Part shown: piece after piece, positions 36,061 through 46,552 of the stretch
Layout of the letters: each line of letters opens with the position of its first letter
Numbering within the stretch: the stretch's first letter is position 1
DNA from: Lentinus brumalis
Lineage: Eukaryota > Basidiomycota > Agaricomycetes > Polyporales > Polyporaceae
Direction: 5' to 3'
Length of the DNA: 64,000 bases
Assembly: GCA_001792895.1 (NCBI GenBank)
Contig: MARA01000005.1
Coordinates: 496,001 to 560,000 of the forward strand
The notes under the pieces: model-generated
The model's database searches: none
Seen by the model: only the letters and a program-made list of their open reading frames with translations
What the model was told of the DNA's origin: nothing
Made by a program: the position numbers and the translations under genes

Positions 36061-36812
36061 GTTTGCAGGACGATCGCATTCGTGCTCGAAGTGCTGGGCC
36101 TCACCTACGAGCCCGTCTTTCGCGACTTCCAGAAGGACGAGCAGAAGGCGCCTGGCTTAACGCAGTACAACCCCAACGGACGCATTCCCGCGATCATAGA
36201 CCACAAGAACGGCGACTTCGCCCTCTGAGAGTCCTGCGCCTTTCTCTTCTACCTCGTCAACAAGTACGACACGGAGAAGCGCCTCACCGTCACCGACGAC
36301 AAGACCAAGTACACGGTCACCCAATGGCTCTTCTTCCATGCTGCTGGGCAGGGGTGCGTCGGAATATTGGGGCTATCTGAACCGACCGATGCTGACATAG
36401 ATCCGTGCGAATAGTCCGTACTTTGGCCAGGCCTTCTGGCTCATGAAGTACCACTCCGAGAAGATTCGGAGCGCAATCGAGCGGTACCAGAAGGAGATGC
36501 TGCGTGTCTTCGGTGTCCTCGACGGCGTCCTCGACAAGTCGCCCTCAGGCTACCTCGCCGGCGACAAGGTGACCATTGCGGACCTCGCGTTCGTCAGCTG
36601 GAACAAATTCGGTGCCGAAGGCATCGCTTCCGCGGTGGCCGGCGTCGATGTCGGAGAAGCACTTCCCTGCGGTCTACGCGTGCGTACCATTGTTTCTCCT
36701 TGTTATCGGTGCGCCCGTCTGACTGGCTACGTCGATTTGTAGCTGGTATACGAAGGTCCATGCGCGGCCCGCGGTCAAGGTGTTCAAGATCTATGAACAG
36801 CTCCGGAAGTGA
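36061..36812 (+). pseudogene. Glutathione S-transferase (Ure2-like) pseudogene
   Basis: Recognisable GST text: FVLEVLGLTYEPVFRDFQ, YNPNGRIPAIIDHKNGDF, ESCAFLFYLVNKYDTEKR, QWLFFHAAGQG, then after an intron QAFWLMKYHSEKI, AIERYQKEMLRVFGVLD, GYLAGDKVTIADLAFVSWN and a last exon KVHARPAVKVFKIYEQLRK. Three lesions are visible. The usual first exon with the initiator Met is missing upstream. A TGA at 36226-36228 sits where family members have the Trp of LWES. A one-base shift near 36,630-36,655 separates AGVDVG from the expected KHFPAVYA. The missing 5' end adjoins the duplicated flank, suggesting the duplication or a deletion removed it. Confidence 0.88.
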
Positions 36813-37032
36813 TGACCATACCCCGCAGCGTGGTACGGCAGCGTCATAGCATCTCTTCAATGTCTAATTTATGCTACTCTACTATCTGAGAAAAGAGATT
36901 CGTCAGGAATACTTTGTTGCAAACGACGATTTTGGCTGTTGAAGTGTCACGTGTATTTTGCCGCGCTTTGCGGGGTTGCGAAGTCGAGACTCGCAACTTG
37001 ACTCAAGCCGTGTTCAGCGTTTCCGAGCTAAC

Positions 37033-39081
37033 ATGAGTGGACGACTCTGCGATCTCTGCCTAGCATTCACCGCTGATCTCATCCGCTTCGAGTTCAAACG
37101 ACAGGACACGTATCCCCCGCCCTGGACTACTGTTCATGAAGGCGTCATGTATGGATCATGGGGTCCCGGCTTCCATCACCACGGAACCATCTACGCCTTA
37201 ACGTTCAGTTCCCTTTCTTGTGATCTTTGCAACCTCATACTCGATGTTGTCAAACCTCTATTTGCCAAGGCAGTGGGCTTCAACCAAGGCTGGCTCGGTC
37301 TGTACCCTTGGGCCTCGCGCCTCGGTGAACAGACTGGTACATCCTTCATCACCGTCTTCAGCGAGGGTGTCCGATATACCTACTGGGGCGGATTTCCTTT
37401 CGGGAAGATCCCACCTCATGTCCTGAACATCTGCTTGCAGCGTCCCTGGACGCGCGAGAGCACCTTTCCACCTCCTAACAATCCTCAGGCCCGTTGGATC
37501 GGCGGCGCTCCAAGGTTTTTTCGACATATCCCGTCCGCTGCAGAGGACCCGGCCGCATTTGATACAGCGCGGGCCTGGATGAGGGAGTGTATGGACCATC
37601 ATGGGGATACATGCCGCCGAGGAGACGTTGGCCCCCTCATTCTGCCAGGTATGCTGATCGACCTCGGCCCTCATATCACTTCCATGCCCAGACTCTACAT
37701 TCCGTCCCTGTCACCAAACACAACCCTCCCGTATGTCGCTCTCACCCACTGCTGGGGTGGTGAGGTTCCGGGCCAGACACTTCTGGAGAATGTCGACACT
37801 CGCCGTCAGGCCCTCGACGCCTCAGAGCTACCTGCCAACTTCCGCGATGCGATCCGCATCACGCGCGAGCTGGGTATCCGATACCTGTGGATCGACGCGC
37901 TGTGCATCATACAGGACTCAAACGAGGACTGGCGTACCGAGGCTGCGAAGATGGCAGCCATATACTCTGGCGCCGCTGTCGTCGTGTCCGCTATGGACTC
38001 CGAATCTAGTGCGGCCGGAATCTTGAAGCCGGGCCGCATTTCTTCAGTCCGCTTGAACGAGACGCACACAGTCCAAAAGTACCTCCCTTTGTTCCAGCAG
38101 GATGTCGCAGCATGCCCACTGAATCGACGCGGCTGGTGCATGCAAGAGCGTCTCCTCGCTCCCGCAATCCTGCACTACGGAGCGCAGCAACTCTTCTGGG
38201 AGTGCCGTGCTTATCATGCGTACGAAGACGGCCGGCTGAGCCTCCACGGGGGCACGCTCGATGGCGAGACCGGGAAATTCATCACTCTGCGACAAAATAT
38301 CCTTCAATCCCCCACCGACGGCTGGAAAGTCTGGTACCATCTCGTCGAGGAGTACTCCAGTCGTGCCTTGACGCGCCTGTCGGACAAGCTTCCCGCCTTC
38401 GCCGGTGCAGCTGCGATCTTCCGCGCCACTCGTGGCGAGGGTACCTACGTCGCTGGGCTGTGGAAGGAAGACATCGTACAGGGCCTCGTCTGGGGTGCAC
38501 ATTACCATCACTCCCCTTCGCGCAAGGTTCCGGGGTACATGATCAGCGACGCCTGCGCTGACTTGACAAGGCCTCCGAAGCCCCGCGCACCCAGTTGGAG
38601 TTGGTCATCCGTTGACGGGCCTGTCATCTTCGGGTGGACGGTCAATTCGTCCTCCTGCGAGTTTCAGGTTCTGGACGTTGACATGAGCGTAGGCTTGGAT
38701 GACTACGTGGAGCCTGCTCCGACAGGGAGCCTCAAGCTTCGCGCACAGGTTAGGGAAGCGCAATACGTGCCATCTGACGAGTATCCAGATGGCGGCACGT
38801 TGCTGTTCGAGGTTGGAGGTCACAATGGAGATGAGGTGGTTAGCCTGACGACTTGTATCATGGACTTCGATCGTAAGAGTGCACGGGATTGCTGGGCTAT
38901 GAGCATCACGCCACCGAGCACGAACGCAACCTGGGTGATGCTAGTTCTGCACATGCGGGATGATGGATCCTTCGAGAGAATCGGCTTGTGTATATCATTA
39001 TCATGGCAGGCCCGCTCTCCGTTGGATAAGCATTCAGTGGTAAGACAGAGATTCCTCTCACAGGACATTACTTTAGTTTAG
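37033..39081 (+). CDS. HET-domain protein (heterokaryon incompatibility type)
   Basis: Single exon, 682 aa from ATG 37033; the frame is open further upstream, to 36958, but without an ATG. The N-terminus has paired cysteines in RLCDLCLAF and LSCDLCNLIL. The HET domain begins near residue 233 (YVALTHCWGG), continues with NFRDAIRITRELGIRYLWID, ALCIIQDSNEDWRTEAAKMA and IYSGAAVVVSAMDS, and includes CPLNRRGWCMQERLLAP. Later RAPSWSWSSVDGPV is the usual end-of-domain motif. HET proteins act in allorecognition and regulated cell death in filamentous fungi, and in basidiomycetes occur as large variable families. Intact, although flanked by two pseudogene regions. Confidence 0.92.
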   Translation: MSGRLCDLCLAFTADLIRFEFKRQDTYPPPWTTVHEGVMYGSWGPGFHHHGTIYALTFSSLSCDLCNLILDVVKPLFAKAVGFNQGWLGLYPWASRLGEQTGTSFITVFSEGVRYTYWGGFPFGKIPPHVLNICLQRPWTRESTFPPPNNPQARWIGGAPRFFRHIPSAAEDPAAFDTARAWMRECMDHHGDTCRRGDVGPLILPGMLIDLGPHITSMPRLYIPSLSPNTTLPYVALTHCWGGEVPGQTLLENVDTRRQALDASELPANFRDAIRITRELGIRYLWIDALCIIQDSNEDWRTEAAKMAAIYSGAAVVVSAMDSESSAAGILKPGRISSVRLNETHTVQKYLPLFQQDVAACPLNRRGWCMQERLLAPAILHYGAQQLFWECRAYHAYEDGRLSLHGGTLDGETGKFITLRQNILQSPTDGWKVWYHLVEEYSSRALTRLSDKLPAFAGAAAIFRATRGEGTYVAGLWKEDIVQGLVWGAHYHHSPSRKVPGYMISDACADLTRPPKPRAPSWSWSSVDGPVIFGWTVNSSSCEFQVLDVDMSVGLDDYVEPAPTGSLKLRAQVREAQYVPSDEYPDGGTLLFEVGGHNGDEVVSLTTCIMDFDRKSARDCWAMSITPPSTNATWVMLVLHMRDDGSFERIGLCISLSWQARSPLDKHSVVRQRFLSQDITLV

Positions 39082-39239
39082 ATAACATGGACATGATCCG
39101 GAACCGCCGGTGTACAGTCTGACTTGTTCTATGGACCGTACTCAATCTGACGTGCTCCCGTTCGCGCTATTGAAGTATGCCCCCCAGTCATCCCATCTGT
39201 GAGCCATCGTGAGCGTGGAGGGAGGAAGGTGATGGTCAA

Positions 39240-40163
39240 GGAACTCACCCAAATGCCTTCGGTCCGTTCGTCCAAACCGACAAGGAGTGCCGCTGTCCCC
39301 AAATCGACCCCACGAGCACGGCCCCAGACGTGTACAACAACAGACCCTTGCGCCGTACTCTCTAGTCAGTGTCTTGGATCACAGCATGCGAAGAAGAAGA
39401 TGTACGCACTGCGCTCCCGTGGTATAGGGTTCCTAAAAAGCGGTTGTACACCTGCTCAAGCAACTGGACAGTAGACCGTGCGCCGTTGTTACAGATGATG
39501 ACAGAGGGGAAGGAGAGCGGGCAGTCGCGACATTCTGCAGACAGGAACGGTCGATGCACGCCGATTTGGACTTGATAGTAGTGCCCTCAAAGGGTCGCCG
39601 ACTGCATGAGATGGAGTGGATCTTCTCGGTTGAGTACTATGTGAGTTGCGAGTGTCTCCATAAGCGCGACGCACGGGGTGTCAGCGGCAGAAGGACTCAC
39701 GATGGTTTGGGAGCGAATCTACCCAGTTGTTGAGAGCGGAGCCCGGTTCGGCAACTATACGTTGTTCCCATGAAGAATCTCTGTGTTTCGACTTATTGAT
39801 GGGGTACTAAGCATCATCAGGATGAGGCAGCCAATTCCGATCAAGCAGATGTGCCGACTTACCAGTGTTCTCGTGGCAAACGAAGGAGCAGCATACCGCT
39901 AGACCTGCCATGGAAACGGTACGGATGAGTCTCAATGGAGAGCTTGCGCAGACTATTCGTGGGATCTTCGTCGGTATCGCCGTCCTCGTCGCTCGGCTCG
40001 AAATAGTCCGATCCGGCAGGAGACTGAGAGGATAAGCCGAGGACTGAAGGGCTGAGAGAGCTCAGTTGTTCTCGATGCGATGAGTTGGCTCGGGATAGAG
40101 CGAATGCAAGCGCATCTGCGGACGACTCCGGGATGGGATGAGACCCTCCAAGCTCCTTCGATA
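39240..40163 (-). pseudogene. Deleted paralogue of the Zn2Cys6 transcription factor
   Basis: Reading the - strand, pieces match the gene at 7711-10867 in order. NSLRKLSIETHPYRFHGRSS (about 39,890-39,950) matches its SLRKLSVSPQPYRYHGKSSG. An intron then leads to PINKSKHRDSSWEQRIVAE and LNNWVDSLPNH. MQSATL, a TGA stop, GHYYQVQIGVHRPFLSAE follows near 39,600, then PSVIICNNGARSTVQLLEQV, and finally SLSVWTNGPKAFG near 39,250, equivalent to the C-terminal MWTNAPAAFG. Zinc cluster, linker, most of the middle homology region and most of the C-terminus are missing, so this is an internally deleted pseudogene. Its upstream side runs directly into an inverted monooxygenase fragment at about 40,163. Confidence 0.82.
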
Positions 40164-40164
40164 C

Positions 40165-40472
40165 AGGCGTACGTGCGATTGCGTCCGTCGCCGTCGCGCT
40201 GGCAGATGACCATCTTGCCGTCCTCCGCACATAAGCAGCTCCCGAGCCCGACGGCCTCGCGTATGTCCGCGCTCTCAGAGAGCGCAGCGACGTTGGGTGC
40301 GACAGAGATCTCCGCGCCGGTGATGCCGTGGTAGAGGGGTGTGACGGGGGACAACAGCGTGCGGACGCGCGAGTTGCCGCCGTCGGCGCCGATGAGAGAG
40401 TCGGTCACGATGACGAGGCCGTTCGTGAAGGTGAGCTCGTGCCTGCCGATACCGTCGTCGAGCGGACGAACG
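40165..40472 (-). pseudogene. Inverted middle segment of a TetX-like monooxygenase copy
   Basis: On the - strand this reads VRPLDDGIGRHELTFTNGLV, LIGADGGNSRVRTLLSPVTP, HGITGAEISVAPNVAAL, EAVGLGSCLCAEDGKMVICQ, nearly identical to about 34,404-34,711 of the intact gene. It lies in opposite orientation to the C-terminal piece that follows on the + strand, and it is fused at its other end to the transcription-factor fragment. Confidence 0.9.
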
Positions 40473-40477
40473 GCGAC

Positions 40478-40904
40478 GGCACCGGGGGCCGCTGGAGTGG
40501 GTGCTCCCCGGCAAGCCGCAGGAGGCACGCCGCGTCCTGCTGGACATGTACAAGGACTGATCAGCGACGAGAATGCGATGTACACCTGGCCGGTTTTCTA
40601 CCTCTCCTTCGGCCACCGATGGGCGCACAAGCCGGGGGTGACGCTGGTTGCGGATGCTGCACACTTGATGAGTGCGGTTGCGGGCGCGGGCGCGAACGTC
40701 GCGATGCTCGACGGGCTCAAGGTCGGTCTTGCGCTGGCGGAGGCTATCTCGAAGGGGTGCAACGTAGAGAAGCGGCAGGCGGCTGTCGCCTCTGTTGAAG
40801 AACAGATTTGCTCACGAGGGAAGAAGTACGCGGAGTTGAGCTGTAACAACGCCGTCGCAGCCTTTGGTCCCAAGGCTCCGCAGTCGATGGTTGAATATAA
40901 GTAG
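40478..40904 (+). pseudogene. C-terminal segment of the broken TetX-like monooxygenase copy
   Basis: The + strand matches the intact gene from about 34,715 onward: CCGGGGGCCGCTGGAGTGGG, then AMYTWPVFYLSFGHRWAHKP, VTLVADAAHLMSAVAGAGAN, EEQICSRGKKYAELS, ending SMVEYK. A deletion near 40,558 removes the segment equivalent to WAPWVRKVIEVCD and introduces a TGA. With no N-terminal half and the middle inverted, it cannot encode an enzyme. Confidence 0.9.
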
Positions 40905-41590
40905 ATTCAAATGACTCTTAGCTCAGGACCTGTGCTTGGATTCAACGATAACGTTCAGCGGTGTAAAGCAGAATATCCAGAGGAATCGACCGTCGCTGAG
41001 TGCACAACGAGTTTGACCCTTGCAGCTTCCAGGCGGGAAGAAGACGAGTCTGGAGCGGGCCGAAGTTCCGGAAGGGGCCGGCCGAACGCCGCGAGCGTCC
41101 GCGTGAGCGCTTCCCCTTAGTGATGCTCTCTTCTATAACCACGACGATCCTCGCGAGTTTGCACCAGCAAACTCGCACTCTTAGCGACGCTCCTCAAGTT
41201 CGTGTGGCGCGGCCGTCACGCGCTTACTTACTCTCGTTCAACTCGCCGCTCGCCTCCTCGTACCGCACATAGTCGAACTAATTGCCTACTGATCTTGCTT
41301 TGGCTTCTAGGGCTTATCTGTACGGGGCGAGACTCGATGGAGTCTAGGAAGACGAGGGACTGCGCACGCGCAGGGAGTCACCGGCGATGATTAGTCTCGC
41401 TCCGCGTTCAGTGGCCTTTGTACTAGGTTCATCCGCCTTTGTCGCATCAGGAACCTACCCGTGTGGGTTTTTTCTACGTACGGACGCTCAGCTGTTCATT
41501 AGATTATCGCGCCGCATCATGTGAACTGAAGTTCGAACCTACACCGTCTACCCCGTTCGGAGCTTTCTCCGAGTCGCTTCTCCGTTTAGA
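40905..41590 (+). repeat. Second copy of the monooxygenase 3' flank
   Basis: Matches 35,193-36,000 in blocks, with a locally expanded piece at about 41,080-41,190. This confirms that the duplication covered more than the coding sequence. The copy ends shortly before the first small secreted protein unit. Confidence 0.75.
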
Positions 41591-42000
41591 TGCCACCTTC
41601 CCCAGGTCAGTACTCAGTATTTGCTACTAATAGGTATGGTGCTCATATACTGGCATATTTGCTCTATACTCAAGAACCGTGCATCGTCGTGATGGAGTGG
41701 ACAAAGCTGATCAGTATCGCACGAGGGCATTTCCTGCTCACGAGCACCGGCAGTCTACCCTTAATTCCTCGCATCAGTGATCGTGGCCCGGTACCATGGG
41801 ATGCGACGACCTGCAATACGCGTTCCTGGGCGACTACCTTAATGGAAGCCTATCTTCCATCGTACACTCCTTCGGTCAGGTTCTGGCCATACATGGTCCT
41901 CGAAGTTCGAGTTACGGCCTGCCTCGCTGCCATGTACACACCGGACGTCGCTACAGACGTCAGCGTGACAACAAGACGCATCCGTCGTTCCTTACTGTCG

Positions 42001-42044
42001 TATGTAATGCACCATCCTCGTCAGGCGAAACCTCGGTAAATTAA
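42001..42044 (+). promoter_or_regulatory. Promoter box and TATA-like element, secreted protein 1
   Basis: TATGTAATGCACCATCCTCG starts at 42001, and a TATA-like TAAATTAA starts 36 bp later (42037), 88 bp before the ATG. Confidence 0.7.
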
Positions 42045-42124
42045 CCATACTGCAGAACTATGACTCTCCAAGTCAAACACCCTTAACTTACTCGTGACGA
42101 ACAATCACGACGCACACCCTGTCC

Positions 42125-42604
42125 ATGATGCTCTCCACCTTCGCTCTGGCTGTCATCGGCGCCGTCCAGGCGATCCCCGTTGCTGCAAGGACCACTTTCA
42201 CCCCCAACGTTCACGACATGAGCGCTGCCGACGGGGACACCGTCGTCGGACTTGACCTCGGCAGTGTCGCGGCGCACGCAAACGTCACCGTCGCCAAGGG
42301 CGGTGCGCACGCCGACTCCGCCGCCGCCATCTATCCCGCGACCCTTTCCTTCTGCATCTCGTACAATTGCGCCGACTGCTACGGTTACGACCTCAGTCAG
42401 GTACCACACGAGATGTGCCTCGCCATAGCTTCGGAGTTCGACTTCCACTCCATAGTCATCAGCCAGCCGAGTAACCAGGGCCTGCCCTTCGGGGTGTACA
42501 CTGGACCCGCCGGGTGCGCCGCGTTCTCCCAGCAGGTGCCGGAGGTGAACACGTGCTACACTGCCAACATCTACATCGGATGGGACTTCGAGCTCTTCCC
42601 TTGA
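42125..42604 (+). CDS. Small secreted cysteine-rich protein 1 of the array
   Basis: 159 aa, no intron in the coding part (ATG at 42125, or 42128). Signal peptide MMLSTFALAVIGAVQA, then a variable linker, a conserved LDLGSVAAHANVTV block with an N-glycosylation sequon, and a six-cysteine core: SFCISYNCADCYGYDLS, HEMC, QPSNQGLPFGVYTGPAGC, VNTCYTANIYIGWDFELFP. No known domain recognised. It is one of six tandem paralogues, all on the + strand. Likely extracellular; role unknown. Confidence 0.9.
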   Translation: MMLSTFALAVIGAVQAIPVAARTTFTPNVHDMSAADGDTVVGLDLGSVAAHANVTVAKGGAHADSAAAIYPATLSFCISYNCADCYGYDLSQVPHEMCLAIASEFDFHSIVISQPSNQGLPFGVYTGPAGCAAFSQQVPEVNTCYTANIYIGWDFELFP

Positions 42605-42627
42605 GCCCGCCGAGAAGGAACACATAG

Positions 42628-42711
42628 GTATGTTCAGACGGCGTTTCTGACTTGCTTGTTATACGGTATGCTCGTGTATTCACTCGGAAGTGTTGCTGAT
42701 GCGCTCCATAG
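42628..42711 (+). other. 3'UTR intron, secreted protein 1
   Basis: The GTATGT donor lies 24 nt after the stop codon, with CTGAT branch-like site and CCATAG acceptor (84 nt). The same arrangement follows every member of the array. Confidence 0.7.
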
Positions 42712-43963
42712 GATGTATGATAATCATTGAATGAGCCTCGTCGAGGGTGCCCTTCGAGTGTCACAGGCATCATGTCGTAATCTGTATACATGGTTTTGGG
42801 GGTATCGGGTCTGTCACTATTGCATCACAAAAAGTGGACCGCTCGGCTCATACAGCATGTACGCATCCGCAAACACACCGTTCAATCTTCTCAATTTTTC
42901 TCGTGCGATCGAGGCGGGACCGCTTTGCCGCTAACGCACAGTAATCTGCCAGCGGGCTTCATGCCGGCCTCTGAATGGGCTGTCGGACTAGGCTCTCCTG
43001 GATGACTTAGCATTCTGTTCTATTTGAGCTGACCGTCAGCTGGGAAGTCGCTCGCCCCACGAAAGTCATACAGAGCCTGTTTCTCATCGCTGTCTGCTTG
43101 GACAGTCGAGTGCGATCGGACGGCGTTCGAGTACAAGGTGTACTAGCTTCGACCAAGAGGGAGGTGTTTTATCGGGACCTAAGTCGAGGTTCAAGCAATG
43201 TTACTATTGAGTGGAAGGAAGGTGTCCACTGGCAGACTCGGAGTCTCTGGGCTACCGGAAGTCGGGCCGCTGTGCAAACTAGGTTCGACATCAATCACTT
43301 GACGCTGACCGGGACCAGGGCCTGCTTTTGCTGTGATACCGCTGCGTACTGAGGTAACTGGACACGACCGTGTACTCTTGTGTACTCATTGTCTAAGTTC
43401 AGCTCGCAGGATCCGATATTCGATAGACTATGGAGTGCCCGGATGCGCACACGGCGGGCTGCCAGTGAGTGTCAATTTGTCTTGCTCCGTGTTCAGTGGC
43501 CTCACACTAGGTTCGTCCGCATGAAGCTCCTTCAAGATTGATCAGAGAACACACGAACACCTCCGAGCTGATAGCGGTTAATTGGCACAGGGCTTGCAAT
43601 GTCAGCGTACGCTCTTGATTCTCTTCGGGGTCGTCGCTTGTTTGCATACGCCGCTCCACCCTTTCAGTATTTTGCATCATCTATGGCGCCGTCGAGGTCG
43701 GGGATGACAAGCGGTAAGACTCAATATGCAGGGCTCGATTGCGCGTGCCTGGGCGGTCACTCTAGTGGACTCGGAAGCACGAGTCTTCCAATACGCACTC
43801 CCTCGACGCCGCGTAGGGTCAGGAGCTACCTGTTCCGACCATACGTGGTCCTCAACTACCGCAGGTAGGGCTACGTCGCTGCTATGTATGCACTAGATGT
43901 CGATTCAGGCGATGGTGTTGTCTGAAGACGCTTTGGTGGTTCCTTGCTTGCGTGTCCTCATCG
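42712..43963. other. Spacer between array members 1 and 2
   Basis: Includes a short third copy of the duplicated flank near 43,470-43,515 and sequence partly similar to 45,050-45,170. No gene recognised. Confidence 0.4.
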
Positions 43964-44006
43964 TATGTAATGCACCATCCTCGTCGGACGCAACCAGGTA
44001 TATTAA
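43964..44006 (+). promoter_or_regulatory. Promoter box and TATA element, secreted protein 2
   Basis: TATGTAATGCACCATCCTCG starts at 43964, TATATTAA at 43999 (35 bp later), ATG at 44079. Confidence 0.75.
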
Positions 44007-44078
44007 CTATCCTGCAGAACAATGACTCTCCACGCCGAGCAGCTCAGACGAACAAGAGTGCACCATACCCCGCACACA

Positions 44079-44561
44079 ATGCTCTCCACCTTCTCTGTCC
44101 TTGCTCTCGCCTTCCTCGGTGTCGTTCACGCGAACCCCCTCGCGACGCGTACGAGTACAACGCTCATCCCCATTGTCCACGACGTGAACGCTGGCCACGG
44201 CCTCCCCGTCGTCGATCTTATCCTCGGCAGTGTCGCGGCGCACGGAAACGTCACCGTCGGCAAGGGCGGCGTGCACGCCGATTCCGCCGACTCCACCTAT
44301 CCCGCGGCCATCTACCTCTGCACCGGATACAATTGCGCCTCCTGCTACGGGTACGACCTCAGCCAGATACCCCACGAAGAGTGCTTTGCTTTGGGGTTCT
44401 ATTTCTACTCCATCGCCATCAGCCAGCCGAGTAACGAGGGCCTGCCCTTCGGGGTGTACACCGGGCCCTCCGGGTGCGGGGCGTTTGCCCAGGTGCCGTC
44501 GGTGAACACGTGCTACAACGCCAACAACTACGTCGGGTACGACTTTGTACTCACCCCTTAA
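44079..44561 (+). CDS. Small secreted cysteine-rich protein 2 of the array
   Basis: 160 aa from ATG 44079; an in-frame ATG at 44022 would put the hydrophobic segment out of place and is rejected. Signal peptide MLSTFSVLALAFLGVVHA, then LGSVAAHGNVTVGKGG with the sequon, and the six-cysteine core YLCTGYNCASCYGYDLS, HEEC, QPSNEGLPFGVYTGPSGC, VNTCYNANNYVGYDF. Closest in the array to member 1 (both have DCYGYDLSQ or SCYGYDLSQ instead of DLSIQPHQ). Extracellular by signal peptide; no known domain. Confidence 0.9.
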   Translation: MLSTFSVLALAFLGVVHANPLATRTSTTLIPIVHDVNAGHGLPVVDLILGSVAAHGNVTVGKGGVHADSADSTYPAAIYLCTGYNCASCYGYDLSQIPHEECFALGFYFYSIAISQPSNEGLPFGVYTGPSGCGAFAQVPSVNTCYNANNYVGYDFVLTP

Positions 44562-44584
44562 GCGCGCGAAGCCTGAACACATAG

Positions 44585-44664
44585 GTACGTTCCGAAGCCG
44601 TTCTTTTGACTTGCCTGTTAATCGGCGAGGTTTTCTATTGAGTTGCCGCTGATGTCCTCGACAG
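44585..44664 (+). other. 3'UTR intron, secreted protein 2
   Basis: GTACGT donor 24 nt after the stop; CTGAT then CGACAG acceptor; 80 nt. The exon resumes GTTGTACGATA. Confidence 0.72.
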
Positions 44665-46446
44665 GTTGTACGATAGTCGGTCGAGAAGCCGTTGCCGTGT
44701 GCCCGGGTCCGTTTCGGTTCGGTTCTGAGAAAGAAAGTCCCCAAGTATTCGTTGTCGTGATCTGTATAGTTCTGCGGGTGAAGTCATACTTACTAGGTGT
44801 ATTGCGTCTGTTGCGTATCTCAGAGAAACTTGTGATGATGTTGACTTGTAACGCACGCGTATGGAGCACGGCCAATCATTGCAGTCACGGCTGCACAGTC
44901 ATCTTACGGTCAATTCTCCTGAACTAGGCCACATCTAAGCTTCTCGCTCTGGCTAGGCGGCTCTAGGCGGCTTCAACGTGTTCATGTTGAGTTCAGCTCA
45001 AACTTGAGGCTTGAAGGCGTAGGCATGCCATGTGAGTCGTACAAGGAGCTAATTGAGGTCGTGATCAAAGCTAGAATCTGGTAGGAAGGCATCCAGGCGA
45101 CCGGGAATCGGATCAAGCCGAGGTCCAAGCATGAGCATACAAGGGTCGGGACTCTTCGGCGTCTCGAATTCGGGAAAGACGTTGCCCATGGACCATCTGG
45201 AGTACAGCACTATGACTGACGTGCCAACGTTGCTCGTCCAGGTCGTACACCATCTACAGCAACTGAGTACACACGTGCTTGTTTCTCCTATCAATTCGCT
45301 GCATCGGTACGTTCTCGAGTTCGTCTAGTTCCATCTGTCACTTCGCATTCAAGGGGACTTCCCATCGCAGATCTACCTATCGAATACGTCTCTGAAGGAC
45401 CGAAGGCTCAATTCTGCATAGAACAGTGCCTACGGTGTGGTATGACTGCTTCGTACCTATCGCTAAATGTTTCCTGACTGAAGGGCGAGACTTGTTTAGC
45501 ACCTACACAGTAGTACTGACTAGAGACCTCCAGTGGGAGTCAACCAGTGTGAAATCGAGAACTGCGGACCCGGCCAGCCGGATACTGATTTGCCTCTCTC
45601 CGCGCTCGGGGAATTTACACCGTATTGTCCGCATTAGCCGCTTCGTAATTCGTCGATAACACCTCGCTGATATCGGCCAGTGAGTCTATCATCCTGTCTC
45701 GCTGCACGATTCGGTCCGTTCTACGGTCGGAGTTTATACCTACCCTCTTAACCCCATCTGAAACCGTTGGTTGACCGTTGGTTCTTTTCACTCGAAAGAC
45801 GGGTCAGGTCAGTACTTTGCACTCTGTCATCTGCGGGATGTTCATGTCGTAAAACAGGAACCGTCATCATCAAATGTGGACAGAACGCAAAATATGTTGA
45901 CATAGGTGAGAGCGTTTTTGCTTTAGGACTATCTGCGGCTGATACATGGTCCCTAGAAGTCCACTCTTCCGCCGCGACCTACTTATGCTCCTGAACAAAA
46001 TATGGTCATCGGATGACACAGATACTACTTACAACGTCCGTGTACTGACTGACGAATTTGCTTCCCACTGGCCTAAAGTAAGTCATCACTGCCAAAACTT
46101 GCTCTCTGCTACGTCACAACTCTCATACTTTCCAGCGGGACACAAGCGGTCGAGCTCGTGAATGACTACTTAGATGCCTCATCTCTCAGACGTCAGATTT
46201 TGCACGCCGACCACCCGACATTGCAATCGTAGGTGCCTGAACTATCACATAGCGGATGTTCCATCATACGTTCGCTCGACGCCACACAGGTCAGGGCTCA
46301 CCCAGGTATGCCTATATGTGATCGTCTACTATCAACCATGACCTCGGGCGCTGACTGCTATACAGTTGTTCGTGTCTCCGACGTTGATGTGGTCTGAACG
46401 CGCCGCGAAAGACGGTCAAATGCTCATCGAATGCGCAGCCTGACGG
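44665..46446. other. Spacer between array members 2 and 3
   Basis: About 1.8 kb without a coding sequence. At about 46,260-46,385 is a block that recurs before members 4, 5 and 6: CAGGTATGC, then GCTGACTGCTATACAG, which reads like a complete short intron. Confidence 0.5.
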
Positions 46447-46490
46447 TATGTAAAGTACCATCATTGTCGGACGCATCCTTAGTATATAAT
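46447..46490 (+). promoter_or_regulatory. Promoter box and TATA element, secreted protein 3
   Basis: TATGTAAAGTACCATCATTG starts at 46447 (followed by TCGGACGCA), TATATAAT at 46483, ATG at 46553. Confidence 0.75.
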
Positions 46491-46552
46491 GCATTCTGCG
46501 GAGCGACAATTCCCCAGGCCACACACCTCAGACAAATCGTCTACAGCACATC

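Noticed and set aside
36958..37032. Extra 25 codons at the start of the HET gene
   Set aside because: The frame is open but begins with TTG; the first ATG is 37033, followed directly by the conserved cysteine-bearing N-terminus.
40341..40904. 187-codon frame as a functional monooxygenase
   Set aside because: Its first 60 codons read the inverted segment in the wrong strand and frame; only the C-terminal part is homologous.
42083..42625. Acidic - strand frames antisense to each small secreted protein gene (for example 42083-42625, 46541-47059, 52899-53834)
   Set aside because: They recur because the sense genes are paralogous; the sense strand has signal peptide, conserved cysteines, TATA box and stop codons in register.
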